A stretch of 64,000 nt of DNA from Sternotherus odoratus. Its lineage: Eukaryota; Chordata; Testudines; Kinosternidae. Where the stretch lies: assembly GCA_032164245.1 (NCBI GenBank), contig JAVMKO010000004.1:36929626-36993625 (forward strand), read 5' to 3'. Below the pieces are notes generated by a model. It was not told where the DNA came from and did not search any database. It worked only from the letters and a program-made list of their open reading frames with translations. Of this stretch, positions 44,783-58,700 are shown piece by piece. How positions within the stretch are numbered: the stretch's first letter is position 1; each line of letters opens with the position of its first letter. Position numbers and translations under genes: made by a program.

Positions 44783-45127
44783 TGTTTCTCAACTAAGGTT
44801 ATGTGTACAGCTGCGGCTACATCACCTCATCGAGAAATCTCTGGTTTTACAACAGGATACATAAAAAGCACAAGTGAAGTCAGTACAAACTACAATTTCA
44901 TACAGACAATGACTTGTTTATAGTGTTGTATATACTGCACAATAAAACGTAAGCACAATATTTATCTTCCACTTGTCCTGTTTTAAAATAAGTAAGCAGT
45001 TTTTTAGTAATAGCGTGCTGTGACTTGTATTTTTATATCTGATTTTGTAAGCAGATAATTTGGAGGTACTCAAGACAAATCAGACTTCTGAAAGGGGTAC
45101 AAAATCTGGAAAGGTTGAGAGCCACTG
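44783..45127. mobile_element. hAT-like MITE, copy 2 of a pair
   Basis: Left end agtgtttctcaacta and right end ggttgagagccactg are inverted hAT termini. The interior atttcatacagacaatgact and gtttatagtg are the inverse of the 34383 copy. Confidence 0.72.
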
Positions 45128-46761
45128 CTCCAGAGCTCCTTTTCTTCCAACTCTCAATGAAGGAATCAATTCATAAAAAGAAAAACACTGAACAATTACA
45201 TCTTTTAAGCAGGAGTTTTCTACACAGCTATCCATCTCTAACATGGTTTATAAAGAGGCTGATGACAAATTTAAAATTCAGGTTAAATATCTTAAGTAAA
45301 ATATTTTAAAACACTACAACCTCCTTGGACACTTCCCCCACAACTAGCTAAAACTTACACTTCAGTGTATGTGTGCCACAGCCCTAAAGAACCACACAGC
45401 ATGTACAATGTATGAGGTAATTTTATTAACCATAACCTCACTGAATTAATGTTTTACTATAATAGTATTAATCATTCATCTTTGAAAGCTATAACTTACT
45501 CTTGGCTTTAATCAGAAAGGTGGGTCATAAGTTTGTTGTGCCCTCAACACAGAGGATCCCAGTCACCATGTCAAAGCTCTTCCCTCAAGAAAATTAACAT
45601 TAATTAGCTCTTATTTTATTTGCTAGTTTGTGCTGGACTGCTTAAAGTATCAGATTCTGCAACATAGAAGCTTCGTTGATAGCAAGATCCTTTCATACAT
45701 TAAATGTTCTTGATTCTGCAGAGGGAATGGAAATATTATGACCTCCCTTAAGTCAGCATTTAAAGTAACTTTACTTCAGTAGTCTGTATGTTCTAACCTT
45801 GGCTTACAGATACTCAATTACAAATTTAAAATGAGGGTACAGTTAGACATACTCAAAAGCAGCCATGGCTCTAATTTCAGCTAAAGAGGGATACTTTTGT
45901 TTGAAATATGGTTTAGAACACACAACTCTTATCCATTAGTAAATCTGATAGTCTTTTCATACCTTTACTATTTGATTTATGTAATTACACAATCACATTC
46001 TTGAACTTTTATGCATTAAATTATGATCTGCAAATGAGTTATTTCAGAGTTAGATACCCAAAATCCATTAAAATTTAATGGGAGTTGGACACTAAACAAA
46101 CATATTCCTGTGAAAATCCCAGCTTTTGTTTATATTTCAGTTTAAATCATTTAAAGCTGTTTGAATATTTTGAATAGTTTCCAACTGTATCTATTTCACC
46201 ATAAATTACAGGTGTCTTGTTAAACATTTTGTTCTATTTTTCCTATTAGCTGTTGGTTAATTTGTTGAAACAAACTGCATGTCAGAAAACATTCACTTGA
46301 TTAAAAGAGGTAGGTGCTTTGATTCAAAGTGCGCATGGCTCAATCAACTTTGTAGTTACAAGAAGCTTTAATAATCCTGATTCATAGAATCAAGGCAGCA
46401 TTTTTTTCTTTTTAAAAAGGGTGTGCGTACAATATGGCTACTATACTCCTACAACTAGAGCCTATGGTTGCTATTTCATTTAACAAAAAGGTCTGAAACT
46501 TGTGGAAACTACAAACTCCAGCATGCAATATCCTAGCACTGCATTGTGATCAAACAGTGCATTCTTCCTCGATAGCAGAAGTGGGAAAGCTATCAGCATA
46601 ATTGCATTAATCAAGATATAGCAGTGAATATTAGGCTATGCATGCTTCACAGGCTGTACTGCTCAGTTACAAGTAGGAGCTCTATAGGTCTGTAGTGAGG
46701 CACCCTTGTTTAAAAACAAGACAATTACATATTTCTGATTTTCATTTTACATAACAAAACA
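45128..46761 (-). other. Probable MFSD8 3' UTR and intergenic DNA
   Basis: Lies downstream of the MFSD8 stop on -. Tttatt words (AATAAA on -) occur near 45423 and 45613, but none stands out. A worn amniote repeat lies at 46042-46120. Confidence 0.4.
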
Positions 46762-49700
46762 CTACCCTTGCATCATTCCATATCTGACTGAAAAAGCAGT
46801 AAGTCTCTTGTACACTGTTTCCAGGAGAAAGAGAGCAAATACAATTATTCCACAGATTAAGCTGAATGCCCAACGAGGTCCCAAGTGAGTATATATTTGG
46901 CTCACAAATACTGGGCCCAGTATACGTGCTCCACTTCCAGAGGCCGTTAACCAGCCCATGTAGACACCCTGAAAAGGATCAAAGAACTGTGGTTAAGTAA
47001 CAGGAAACAAAATAGTGAATTTTCATCAGTTACTCTAATAGAAAGTGTATATAAGTTATCAGGAAAAGACACTGCTCATTTTTCTGGACTGTTGGTCTGT
47101 GAACATTACTTGAGTTTTTTTAAGCAATAAAAGATAAGCAGTCAATCAGATGCCTAGAGAGATACAGTAAAAAGATAAGTTCTTGTTGAAAGATCTATTT
47201 TATAGCAAGATGCCACAGACTAATGAGAAAACGAGAGGGTGGAGATAAAGGAAGCAAGTTATCTATATTAAGCCATGATCTCAGCTTACTACCTGATTGT
47301 AAGCTACTAGTTCTTTCTTGTGGCAGAAATGAAGCTAAAGGAGTGAACCAAATAGATTGCAGCTATCTAAATCTACCCCCTTTGAGAGCATAGACATATA
47401 TTCACTCTTTATATTGCTTCACTGGTGTGAATGATGTTCTCCAGTACTGATGATTATATCTAAATTAGATGTTATTGGCATACCCCAAAATAATCATGAA
47501 AATGCCCGTTATTGGCAAAAGCAGCAAATTTAACCAATTCTTCCTATAGCTGTGGCTGCAGAAGCGAAAAGTAGCCACCTTCCTCAGTGTTAAGGAAAAA
47601 TCCAAAGTTATTACTGCAATGTACTGCCATACTGCAATTAAAACAATCAGATTTTTTTTTAAAAAAAAATAGATGTCTTGAATTCAAAACAACTCTGACT
47701 ACCAATCCAGGGCAGTAAAAAGGAACAGGGGCAACTCTGCCCTCTAAGCCACCATGCAGCAGCACTGGACTGATCAGGGTACATATCACCCTGACAGGTA
47801 GCGCTTTCGGAAAAATCTCACCTCGGATACACAGGGTATGTACACACCTGAAGTGGAATAGACAGGTGCAATCACTTGAACTGAAAACATCAAACCTGAC
47901 AAACAAAAAAACAACTATAATTCTGTCTCCTATCCTTCCTCCCATTCCTAGACAAAACTGTTGAATATCATGTAGCACCTGACAACATCCTGGTGACTTC
48001 ACAATTTTCAGACCAGGATATTTATAATTAGTCTTTCAAGTGGAAGCACAAGTGTAGAAAGCCAATTGCTACTTTTGCATCTTCGCTAGTGTTTTGCAGT
48101 GTCCCAACTGCATGAAGGAAACCGAATAAGTTTGACTTTACATGCCTGTACCTTTGGAAGCTAGACCTGATGTGTATGGAGACAGAAACCCCCCCAATAT
48201 TCTATATCTAGCTCTCCATGCTATACTATAGCTCTCTGTAGTGTTATTTTCTGTATCCTTAAGAGCAAATGAACCTTTAGTTCCATTAGTAAAATGTTTG
48301 ATATTTACTTCAGAATAACAACATACATTTAGGAACACAAAAAGAAAGGTCCTATGTACATAATGGGGCAATATATATTGTGGAAACCAGTAATTCTGTA
48401 AAGAGCTTAGGGGCCAGGGTGGATAATTGCTACACATGAGATCATAGTTTGATGCTGTGGATAAAGCGAGTTTACAAGATTCTTAGATGCATAACCAAGG
48501 CAATATAAAGAAAAAGCAGGAAGGTAGTATTACCTCTGTATATAGCATTTGCAACATTACTGGAATAATGGGTCCAATTCTGGTATCCACATTTTAAAAA
48601 AGGATGTTGAAAAATTGAAGAGGGTTCAGAGGAGAGAACCACAAGAATTATTAGAGGATAGGAAACCCTGGCTTATAGTCAAAGCTTTAAGAAAGCTTTA
48701 TGTAGTTAAAGAAAAGCTTAATAGGTGACTTGTTCACAGTCTATAAATATCTACGTGGGGAGAAGATTTCTGACCAAGGAAGGGCTCTTTAATCTAGCAG
48801 ACAAAGGCATAAGATCTAATGTCTGGAAGCTGAAACTAGATAAATACAGGGCAAATTTTTAACAGTGAAGATAATTAATCACATGAATATCTTATCTAGC
48901 TCATCTGGTGTTGGATTGTCCATCACTTGCTACTATAATCTTAGAATCCCTAATCATGGACTTGGATTCCACTGTGCTAGATGCTGTTTTTAAAAATATG
49001 CTCTAGTTCAACCACAAGATAAGGGTCTGGTGCAGGAATTATTGGGTGAAGTTCTGCGTCTTGGGATATGCAAGTTAGATTAACTGATTATTCTGGTCTA
49101 TGAATCAATTTTCTTTCCCAACTTTTCTTTAAAAAAAAATAAAATAAATTACTTTTAGCCGATGTTTTAAATGGGTATGCTGTGTGTTGATAAAGAGCAT
49201 TCAAAAGTAGAAAAAGTCATACACATTCATTGTTTTCCAACGTTTAACAAACAAGAGGATTCATCCAATAATCAACAAAGCAGTTTTGATCTAAAGACCA
49301 GTGGAACAAACTATGCCATCAAGTATACATCGTACAGTAATAACAGTCTGAACAAATTCCCTAGTTTTCATGCTTACCTGGGGCTTTGGTCCTAGAATTT
49401 TTGAGTATAAAGTATAGGACATGACATTACAGACTGGATAGCCCAATCCTATCAGTATATCAGCGGTGATATACTGGGCCAGGTGGATCAATGGAGTGTA
49501 CAGGCACCAGGGCTGCACAACAGAGCATCCTGTTGGCTCTACTGTGTGATTGGATGGTAGTTGTGTTGCTTGGAGCTTCCAGAAAGGTGTAAACATTTCA
49601 TTGAAGATGATTCTGGGAATCGAATTATTCTTTATATCTGTGAAATTAAGCAAGGGATTCCATTTTAAAAAGATGTTAATGAAATGCTTAGATTACACCT

Positions 49701-52700
49701 TAGTGTTATTTATAATTATACCTTCCCACTGGATATTTGGTAATTGTTTTCCCCAAGGTAACAAAATAAAGAATCCAACCAGGACAATCAGTAGGCCTCC
49801 ATAGAGTACAGCACGCTCACCAGTCCTGTTGAAAAATGAAAACTATAACTAAATAATACATATTCATGACCAAATATTGCTTTTTAAAGCACTATCTAAA
49901 AAAAAAAAATCTGCTACACACAAATACAAATCCTGTACAATTTATTAAGGTGACTAGTCCCAGTGACTTAAGTGGAACTATTTGGTTGAAAGAATTTGGC
50001 ATATTTACTTTAGTCTAGAGAAGAGAAGACTGAGGGTGGACATAATGTTGTAGTTATGTTCCTGAAAAATTGACTTTAAGTGAAATGATGTTAAGCAAGA
50101 ATCAGAGAGGCAGCCGTGTTTGTCACTTCTGCAGATCCAGACTAAGATTCCTGTGGCATCTTAAAGACTAACAAAAGTATTGAAGCATAAGCTTTCGTGG
50201 ACTAATACCAACTTCGTCAGATCCACGAAAGCAGATGTTAAGCAAATCCAATTTCCCCAAGAATTAATGGGGGGGGGGGGGGGAAGGAGAAAGGAGGGAG
50301 GTGTTAGGTTCCAGGGAATTTTTTTTCACCAGACAAAAGACTCACACTCTCTCTATATACACACACACACGAATGTCTTACTGTTAAATGATGAACTAGC
50401 ACTCAGTGAGCCCTCAAGGGTTAATATGTTGTTAATGTGGGCCTCACACTGTACATGGCAGCAGACATGGAGGGCAGGGAGACAGGGAGAGAGAGAGAGA
50501 GAGATATGCACGCATTGCCCCTGTAAATATGCTGACCCCACTCTAAGTACATTGCCTTTTTAAGTAGATGAGCAAGTTGAGACAGCAGCTGCTGCCAGCA
50601 AGCTACCTCAGTCCTGAGCCCTGTCGTGTCCCCTCCCGGCTCTAAAGAGATGTGGTAAGTGGGAGGGGGACACCCTGACATTAGCCCTTCCCCCAGCAAG
50701 CAGAAGGCTCCCAGGAGCAGCTCTAAGGCAGAGGGCAGGCGCAGTAAATGGCAGTGGGGGGAGGGACAGCTGAACTACTGGCAATTGATAGCCTGCTGGG
50801 CGGCTACTGCACAGGGAACTTAGGCGAGTGGAGAGCTGATAGGGTGGCTGCCGGTCCACCCTGGTTCCAAGTCCCCACCAGCTAGCTGCAACCGGCTAGT
50901 CTTTCTGAAAGCAGTGGACAAAGCAAGTGGCTGCCAAACAACATTATAAGGGAGCATTGTGCAACTTTAAATGAGCATGTTCTCTAATAGATCAGAAATG
51001 TAACGACGTTAACCAGGACAACTTTAAGTGAGGAGTTACTGTATGTAAAAGGTTGTTCTAAAAACAACAGTGATCAATTGCTCTTCATATCCACCAGGGG
51101 CACGACACAAAGTAACTGGCTAAGTTTGCAGCAAGGAAGATTTAGGTTAGATATAAGGAAAAACTTTTCAATTATAAGGATAGTTAATCACTGGAACAAA
51201 TTATCTCGGAGCTTGTGGAATCCCTGTTCTTTGAGGTGTTTAAGAACAAGTTAGACAAACTTGTATCAGGGTTGGTCTAGGTATACTTAATCCTACCTCA
51301 GGGCAAGGGGATAGACTAGGTGATCTCTTGAGGTCTCCTTGTAGCCCTACATTTCTATCATTTTCTAAAATAAGGAGCAGAATTTGATTCAGATAAAGAT
51401 GACCTCATCTAAAGTTCCCCAGACTTTTGTGAAGATAAACATGTTCTTGCTTATCTTAATGTAAACAGACAAGAAATAAACCTGACGAGTGACTTACTTC
51501 TTAGAAACTACTTTAACCAACATGAAGACAATGACTGATTCAATGCCAATTGCACCAAGGATTATTCCATTATAAAAAACTGCTTCTTTCCTGGTCCAGG
51601 AATACATATCCATTGTCAATGGAGTAGCTATGCTAGGCAGTAAAAAAAATGAGAGATTAATAAAACCTGTACAAAGGTTATCCCAGATGTGGTCCTACAG
51701 AAGCCTTCCCTCCTTACAGATAAGAACATATATGCTGTTTTATAACATCATTTTGTGATTCATCACTTATAACAAATCCCCTGGGCCTGACTTTCCATGC
51801 CATTATGCTAATTTTACACTGATGTAATATGAATTATTTCAGTGGATTCAGTACAACTAATAAACTGAAGAGAAAATATCTGGTCCTTTGCAGATAAAAG
51901 ATATAAGGTCGAATAGTAACTTATTTATGGTATTCAAGGTTTAGCTATAGAGCTGTCATTACTGTTAATGGGATAGGTGCATTTGTTTCACAAAGCCAAG
52001 AGAATTTGGCCATTATGTTGTAATCACCAGCCCCTCTGTCACTGGAGTAAAATAGATGTTCACTTACGAAAATCCCTCCCACTCATTTCTTCTCCTTCCC
52101 TTCATTCTTCAATTGAAGTGACCTTTGATCTAGCACAGGCTTTCTCAAACCGGGGGTCGCCGAGCGCTCCCAGGGGGGTCGCGAGCTCCCGGCGCCGCTT
52201 AAAAGCCGCCAAATGAATTACGTCCGCATTTGGCAGCTTTTTGGCAGACATGCCGAGCTATTTCGGGAACGTTCAGCATGTCCGCCGAAGATAGCTGCCA
52301 AATGCAGAAGTAATTCATTCGGCGGCTTTTTGGCGGACATACAAGGGTCTGCCGTAGCAGCCAACAAATGAAAAAGGGGTTGCGGTTCTCTGAAGTTTGA
52401 GAACCGCTGATCTAGCAAGACAGGTTGGACACTATTGTCTTCAAAATTATGCTGTGCAATTCTGTTTCCATATAGCACTCTCAGCCCTTTCCAGTTCAAG
52501 TGAAAAATATCAAACTTAAGATCCATCAGAGTTACATTGCATGTAGCCACATATGTCCATATAAGAACCACTATTGAAACAAGTCTGAAGTGGAATGCAC
52601 TAGCCATTTATAAATGCACTACAGGGCTACACAATAGGGCTACCCAATTTTTAGAACAGGAGGTAAAGGACCATGTATCCAATGAAAATATTTCCTCTGC

Positions 52701-55700
52701 AGAGATTTGCTAGATAGAATTAAATGACCTCCATTGAAATCTGATGTGGACATTGGGGTTTACATCTCAACTTGTTAGGAGCACAATGAAATCTTCAAAA
52801 GCCACAAATGTTCAGCAATTTGGGTTTACATTTCATTCAAAAGTTTAAATACAACTGTTCCTTATATAAAAGAGTATTACACAGTGACACTATGTGTTAA
52901 ATGAAACACTAAATGGAAAATACTCTAGAACTCAATTTTAATTATGGCTTGTTTTTGATAAGGTGGGATAATGCTTACTAATATTTGTGAAACATTCAGT
53001 TATGGTAATGAGCGCAATAGGAAAGCTTATGAGCACTTTTGTCTTTAAAGAACTTTACAAACACTAATTAATGAGTAACAGGAGAAAACTGGTAGACTTA
53101 CGTTTCAAAGACAGCAAAAACAAACAAGATGACAAAAAAAAGAACGTTGGTTGCTACAACAGCAACTTGGTCAATGTTTCCTTGGGCATCCTGATCCACA
53201 CAATCATTTTCTGTAAAGAAACAAAAGAATGAACTAAATTGCAAAATTAAGAAGTTTTACAATTCAATTAATGAGCTCGAATGTTACTCTGCAGTTACAG
53301 ATAATAACTGCAGAGTACATACTGTACAATTGGGCATTGTGACAGAGTGCAGGGTGCAAACAGGAAAGCCTGCTCTTGATCATTCAGTTACTACTTAGTT
53401 CCTCTTGAGGAAGCTGATGGGGGTAATCAGTCAATCAGGTTGGCGGGTTGGATGATCTAAGGAGCCAATTAACCCCATCAGCTCAAGGTTGATAAAGAGA
53501 TAGGAAGGAAATACTAAGACAGGAGAGAGGGGAGGGATAGCTCAGTGGTTTGAGCATTGGCCTGTTAAGCCCAGAGTTGTGAGTTCAATCCTTGAGGGGG
53601 ACATTTAGGGAGATGGAGCAAAAAAAATGTGTCAGGAGACAGTAGTACTTGGTCCTGCTAATGTAAGCAGGGAACTGGATTCAAGGTCCTTCCAGCTCTA
53701 TGAGATAGATAGGGAGGAAGAGGGCTAGCTGAGCCTAGCAACACAGAGGTGGAAGACCTCCATTCCCCTCTGGTCCTGGTGACAGGGCCAAAAGCTAGGT
53801 TAACATTGTAAATATACCATTGTGAAAAGGATGGAGGGAACTCAAAATAAAAGGACACTATGACATCACAACCATGGGAGGCTGTGCAGGAAGAAGGCAG
53901 GAGAGGAACCATGCCTCATGACATGAATCTTCCTCAGTTTGGGTATAGACATTTTTGGGAGTAAATTATTTTAATATTTTTTTTAAAAAAAGTGTTTACA
54001 CTTCAATTCCCCTTGACTTACATTTAAAAATTTGGCCCTAAGAGTGAGCATGATTTGTATGATAGTGGAAAGAGTATTCACCATTTCCTAGAAAATATGT
54101 AAATTACTGTTGGTTTCTCTGTATTTGTGAAGGACAAATATTAAGTAATCCTAGACAATACTGAAGATCGCACTAAATACGGAATCGGTTTCTTAATCAG
54201 GTTCTCCATAGCTCTATATTCTACAGCTAAATTCCCAAACAAAGGTCCCCAGCAACATCCTCCACAATAAATTTTCAACATGGCCGAAATGGTAAATTTC
54301 AAAGACTTTTGTTTAAATTTGATAAAAACTGATTTTCAGATGAAAGATCCACATTCATCTGATGAAGTGGGTCTTAGCCCACGAAAGCTCATAAGCCCTA
54401 AGATCTGTTAGTCTATAAGGTGCTACAAGACTCTGTCGCTTTTGCAGATCCAGACTAACATGGCTACCCCTCTGATTTTCAGATTGTTTGCAAAGTTTTT
54501 TTAGTGTTTTTATAACTAAATAAAGAAAACTATAGTATATAGCACTGAAATAGTTAAGATTACCAATATAATGTTTCCTTTTAAAAAGGGGTTTATGATT
54601 AATTGTAATTTTTCATAAGATAGTATAAACCTAAGTGAATGGGATGTGCACACCATTTAAAAAAAATTAACTTTGCATAATAGGGTACACAAATGTTGTA
54701 TGGTAGGTAAGAGCTGCACCTTGTGCAACAAGAACTGTGTGAATTGGTTACCAATTTAACTTCTATATATTACTTCTAATTCAGGGATGGCCAACCTGCG
54801 GTTCTGGAGCCACATGCATCTCTTCAGAAGTTAATATGTGGCTCCTTGTATAGGTACTGACTCCGGGGCTGGAGGTACAGGCACCAACTTTCCAAAGTGC
54901 CGGGCGGTGCTCACTGCTCAACCCCTGGCTCTGTCACAGGCTCTGCCCCCACACCACCCATTCCCGCCTCCTCCACTGAGTCTGCCATGCCCTCGCTCCT
55001 CCCGGCAGAACCTCCTGCATGCAACAAAACAGCTGATTAGGAGGTGCGGGGTAGGAGGGGGAGTTGCTGATCAGCAGGGCTGCCAGTGTGTGGGAGGTAC
55101 TTGGAAGCAGTGGGGAAGAGCTGATGAGGGGCTCCTGACAGATTAGTAAATTCTGGCCCCTTCACAGGGCTCAGGTTGGCTACCCCTTCTCTAATTTAAA
55201 CCTAGAGTTGTGTAACATTGATCTTAATAGGACTCTGTAAATTACAGCTCATACACAGTAAAACTGCATAATATCACACAAAATTATGTATACAAATGGT
55301 GGCTGGGTATAGCTAATAAGTGTATCATTATGTGATCAGTTGGAGCAAGCAGTTCAATCTCCAAGTCAATTTTATTCTTGATCTCCATTAAGATTGTCAG
55401 AAGGTGACAATTTAGAAGGAACTGTACTGATCATTTGATCATCCCACATATAGTATCACCAAAACAGTATCTCAATGGTAATAACTGTTTCATTACCAAC
55501 TTGGGCCAGATTTTAATCAATCAATCTGGAGACAGATAGTTCTATATCCCATTACTAATTCTGAGTTGTTCAATCCACTACTCTATGTAATATTTCTAAA
55601 TGAAGGGTTGACTAATAAAAAAAAACACTTTATATACAATATGATAGTAAATTAAAGTATCATAGAATGTGTGATTTCAAAGAATAATATTACCTTCTGC

Positions 55701-58700
55701 TTCAAAATTGATGCTTTTGCACAATCTTCCCATGTCATTCACTTGATGTTCTCTAAAGATTGAAAATTGTTCTCATTAGCAGTTTACCCAATTCAATTCT
55801 TTTGTACAAAGCCTGTTACATTTATAATAATATATAATTGGTACCATCTTGTATCTTAACCAGTCTTCACACTTTTAAACACTGAACGCAAACCTTATAT
55901 TTCACTGTAATAAATACAAGTCTGGATACTACCTAAGCCCATTTATAAATGATTCTCTGTGAAGTTAATGTGGCATTCAGTTTTTTGTCCCATCTATTCA
56001 AGATGTATTCAAGATGTATTCAAACACAGAATCTGAAAATATAAAGCCACTAAATTAAAAAAAAAAGTAGTAAAATTTGGATTTAAGGCTGCAATTCAAA
56101 AATATTGCTCATGGCATGCAGGAGTGAAATCAGGAAGGCCAAATCACACTTGGAGTTGAAGCTAGCAAGTGATGTTAAGAGTAACAAGAAGGGTTTCTAC
56201 AGGTATATTAGCAACAAGAAGATAGTCAAGGAAAGTGTGGAAAAAGCTAATGAACTCAATATTTTTTTTGCCTCAGTCTTCACGAACAAGGTCAGCTCCC
56301 AGACTACTGCATAGGGCAGCATAGTATGGGGAGGAGGTGACCAGCCCTCTGTGGAGAAAGAAGTGGTTCAGGACTATTTTAAAAAGTTGGACGAGCATAG
56401 GTCCATGGGGACGGATGCACTGCATCTGAGGGTACTAAAGGAGTTGGCAGATCTGACTGCAGAGCCATTGGCCATTATCTTTGAAAACTCATGGTGATTA
56501 GGGGAGGTCTGGATGACTGGAAAAAGGCTAATGTAGTGCCCATCTTTAAAAAAAAAAAAAAAAAAAAAAAAGGAAGGAGGATCTGGGGAACTACAGGCCA
56601 GTCAACCTCACTGGAAAAATCATGGACCAAGTCCTCAAGGAATCAATTTTGAAGCACTTCAAGGAGAGGAAAGTGATCAGGAACCATCAGCATGGATTCA
56701 CCAAGGGCAAGTCATGCCTGACTAACCTAATTGCCTTCTATGATGAGATAGCTGGCTCTGTGGATGAGGGGAAAGTAGTGGGCATGTTATTCTCTGACAT
56801 TAGCAAAGCTTTAGATACCGTCTCCCACAGAATTCTTGCCAGCAAGTTAAAGAAATATGGACTGGATGAATGGATTATAAGGTGGATAGAAAGCTGGCTA
56901 AATCATTGGGTTCAATGGATAATGATCAATGGCTCATGTCTAGCTAGCAGCTGGTATCAAGCAGAGTGTCCCAAGGGTTGGTCCTGGGGTCAGTTTTGTT
57001 CAATATCTTTATTAATGATCTGAAGGATGGAGTGAATTGCACCCTCATCAGGTTTGCAGATGACACTGAACTGGAAGGAGTGGTAGATATGCTAGAGGGT
57101 AGGGATAGGATACAAAGAAACAGGCAAATTAGAGGATTGGGCCAAAAGAAATCTGATGAGATTCAACAAGGATAAGTGCAGAGCCCCACACTAGGAGAAG
57201 AATGTGAAAAGATTGGAAAGAGTCCAGCAGAGGGCAGCAAAAATGATTAAGGGGCTGGAGCACATGACTTATGAGGAGAGGCTGAGGGAACTGGAATTAT
57301 TTAGTCTGCAGAAAAAAAGAATGGGGGGAAGGGGAGAATTTGATAGCTGCTTTCAACTACCTGAAAGGATTTTCCAAAGAGGATAGATATAAAATTTTCT
57401 CAGTGGAAACAGATGATAGAACAGGAATAATGGTCTCAATTTGCAGTGGGGGAGGTTTAGGTTGGATATTAGGAAAAATTTTCACTAGGAGGATGGTGAA
57501 GCACTGGAATGGATTACCTAGGGAGGTGGTGGAATCTCCTTCCTTAGAGGTTTTTAAGGTCAGGCTTGACAAAGCCCTGGCTGGGATGAGTTAGTTGGGG
57601 ATTGGTCCTGCTTTGAGCAGGGGGTTGGACTAGATGACCTCCTGAGGTCCCTTCCAACCCTGATAGTCTAGGATTCTTTTTCAGGGGTACACAATACAGT
57701 GATTTCAGATACTAGTTCTGATCAGCTAAAATTCTGTGTGACTTTCTATGTGGGAATGGCTCTAGAAATTCACACGTTGCCTGTGCAATGGGATAACCTA
57801 TTGAAGTTAGCACATCTGCACCAAAACGGAAACATACAAAATAAAGTGAGCTCTGCAGCAAGGAGGTACAGATACATAGGAATGTAAATGAGTTTCCTGC
57901 ATCCCGCATATCAGTAACTCTGTATGCAGAGTCCAATTCTCTCCCTTTGCTGTGGCTACCCAAGCTATTGAAAAGCCTTATAGCACTAAGCCTGGAATAA
58001 CTCAAGTCTGGAATAACTCTCCAGCACAACAACATGTGGTGAGGACCAACTATCCATATATACCTGGCAGAAGAAGGGAAGAGCGAACCTTCTGATTCCA
58101 TTGGAGGTGATACTCTGCTGAATGCACCCTAATCTCAAATATTCAGGTAGTGCAGACCACCTGAATGGAAAACTACAGGAGGCCTCCATCTCCGTCATCT
58201 CATGTCTCAATTATTTGTTCATTGTCAAAATGTGCAGAGCCCCATGCAATATAGAAAAATAAAGACTGTCCCTGCCCCAGAGATTTTATAATCTAGGAGA
58301 CAGACACGAAGACCACAAAGTCTTTTCAGGGTGGCAGCTATGGAGGTTAATATGAGCTGGGAAGAGCCCTATAAGCGTTTCAAATTCTATATATCAAGGC
58401 TGAATTAATGACACTAAAATCCATAACATTTTGTTTTTATTGGTTTGTATCTCAACCATACATCACTAAGTTTTGTTTACTAAAAAGTGAGGATATGAGT
58501 AAACTACTTTGAATAATACATTAAAAATATAAAGCCTTGTAAGTGCTCCAGATGTAAAGATTATTATTCTAGTTGTTTAAAACAGTGGTCATATTATCAC
58601 TATGTTCTTTTGAAAATTCTATCATTTACTCTTATAATTTCAGTGGATTTTATTTTGATAAGTAGCCAAAGATTATTTTCAACAGAAGTGGAAGAATGCA

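Noticed and set aside
47544..48002. 152-codon - ORF in the last MFSD8 intron
   Set aside because: Includes homopolymer-coded Phe and Lys runs and matches no family I know.
53540..53605. A functional tRNA gene
   Set aside because: The A and B boxes belong to a SINE head; no acceptor-stem pairing with a proper 3' end is seen.
56105..57594. Several separate CR1 ORFs as individual genes
   Set aside because: They are broken frames of one LINE reverse transcriptase.
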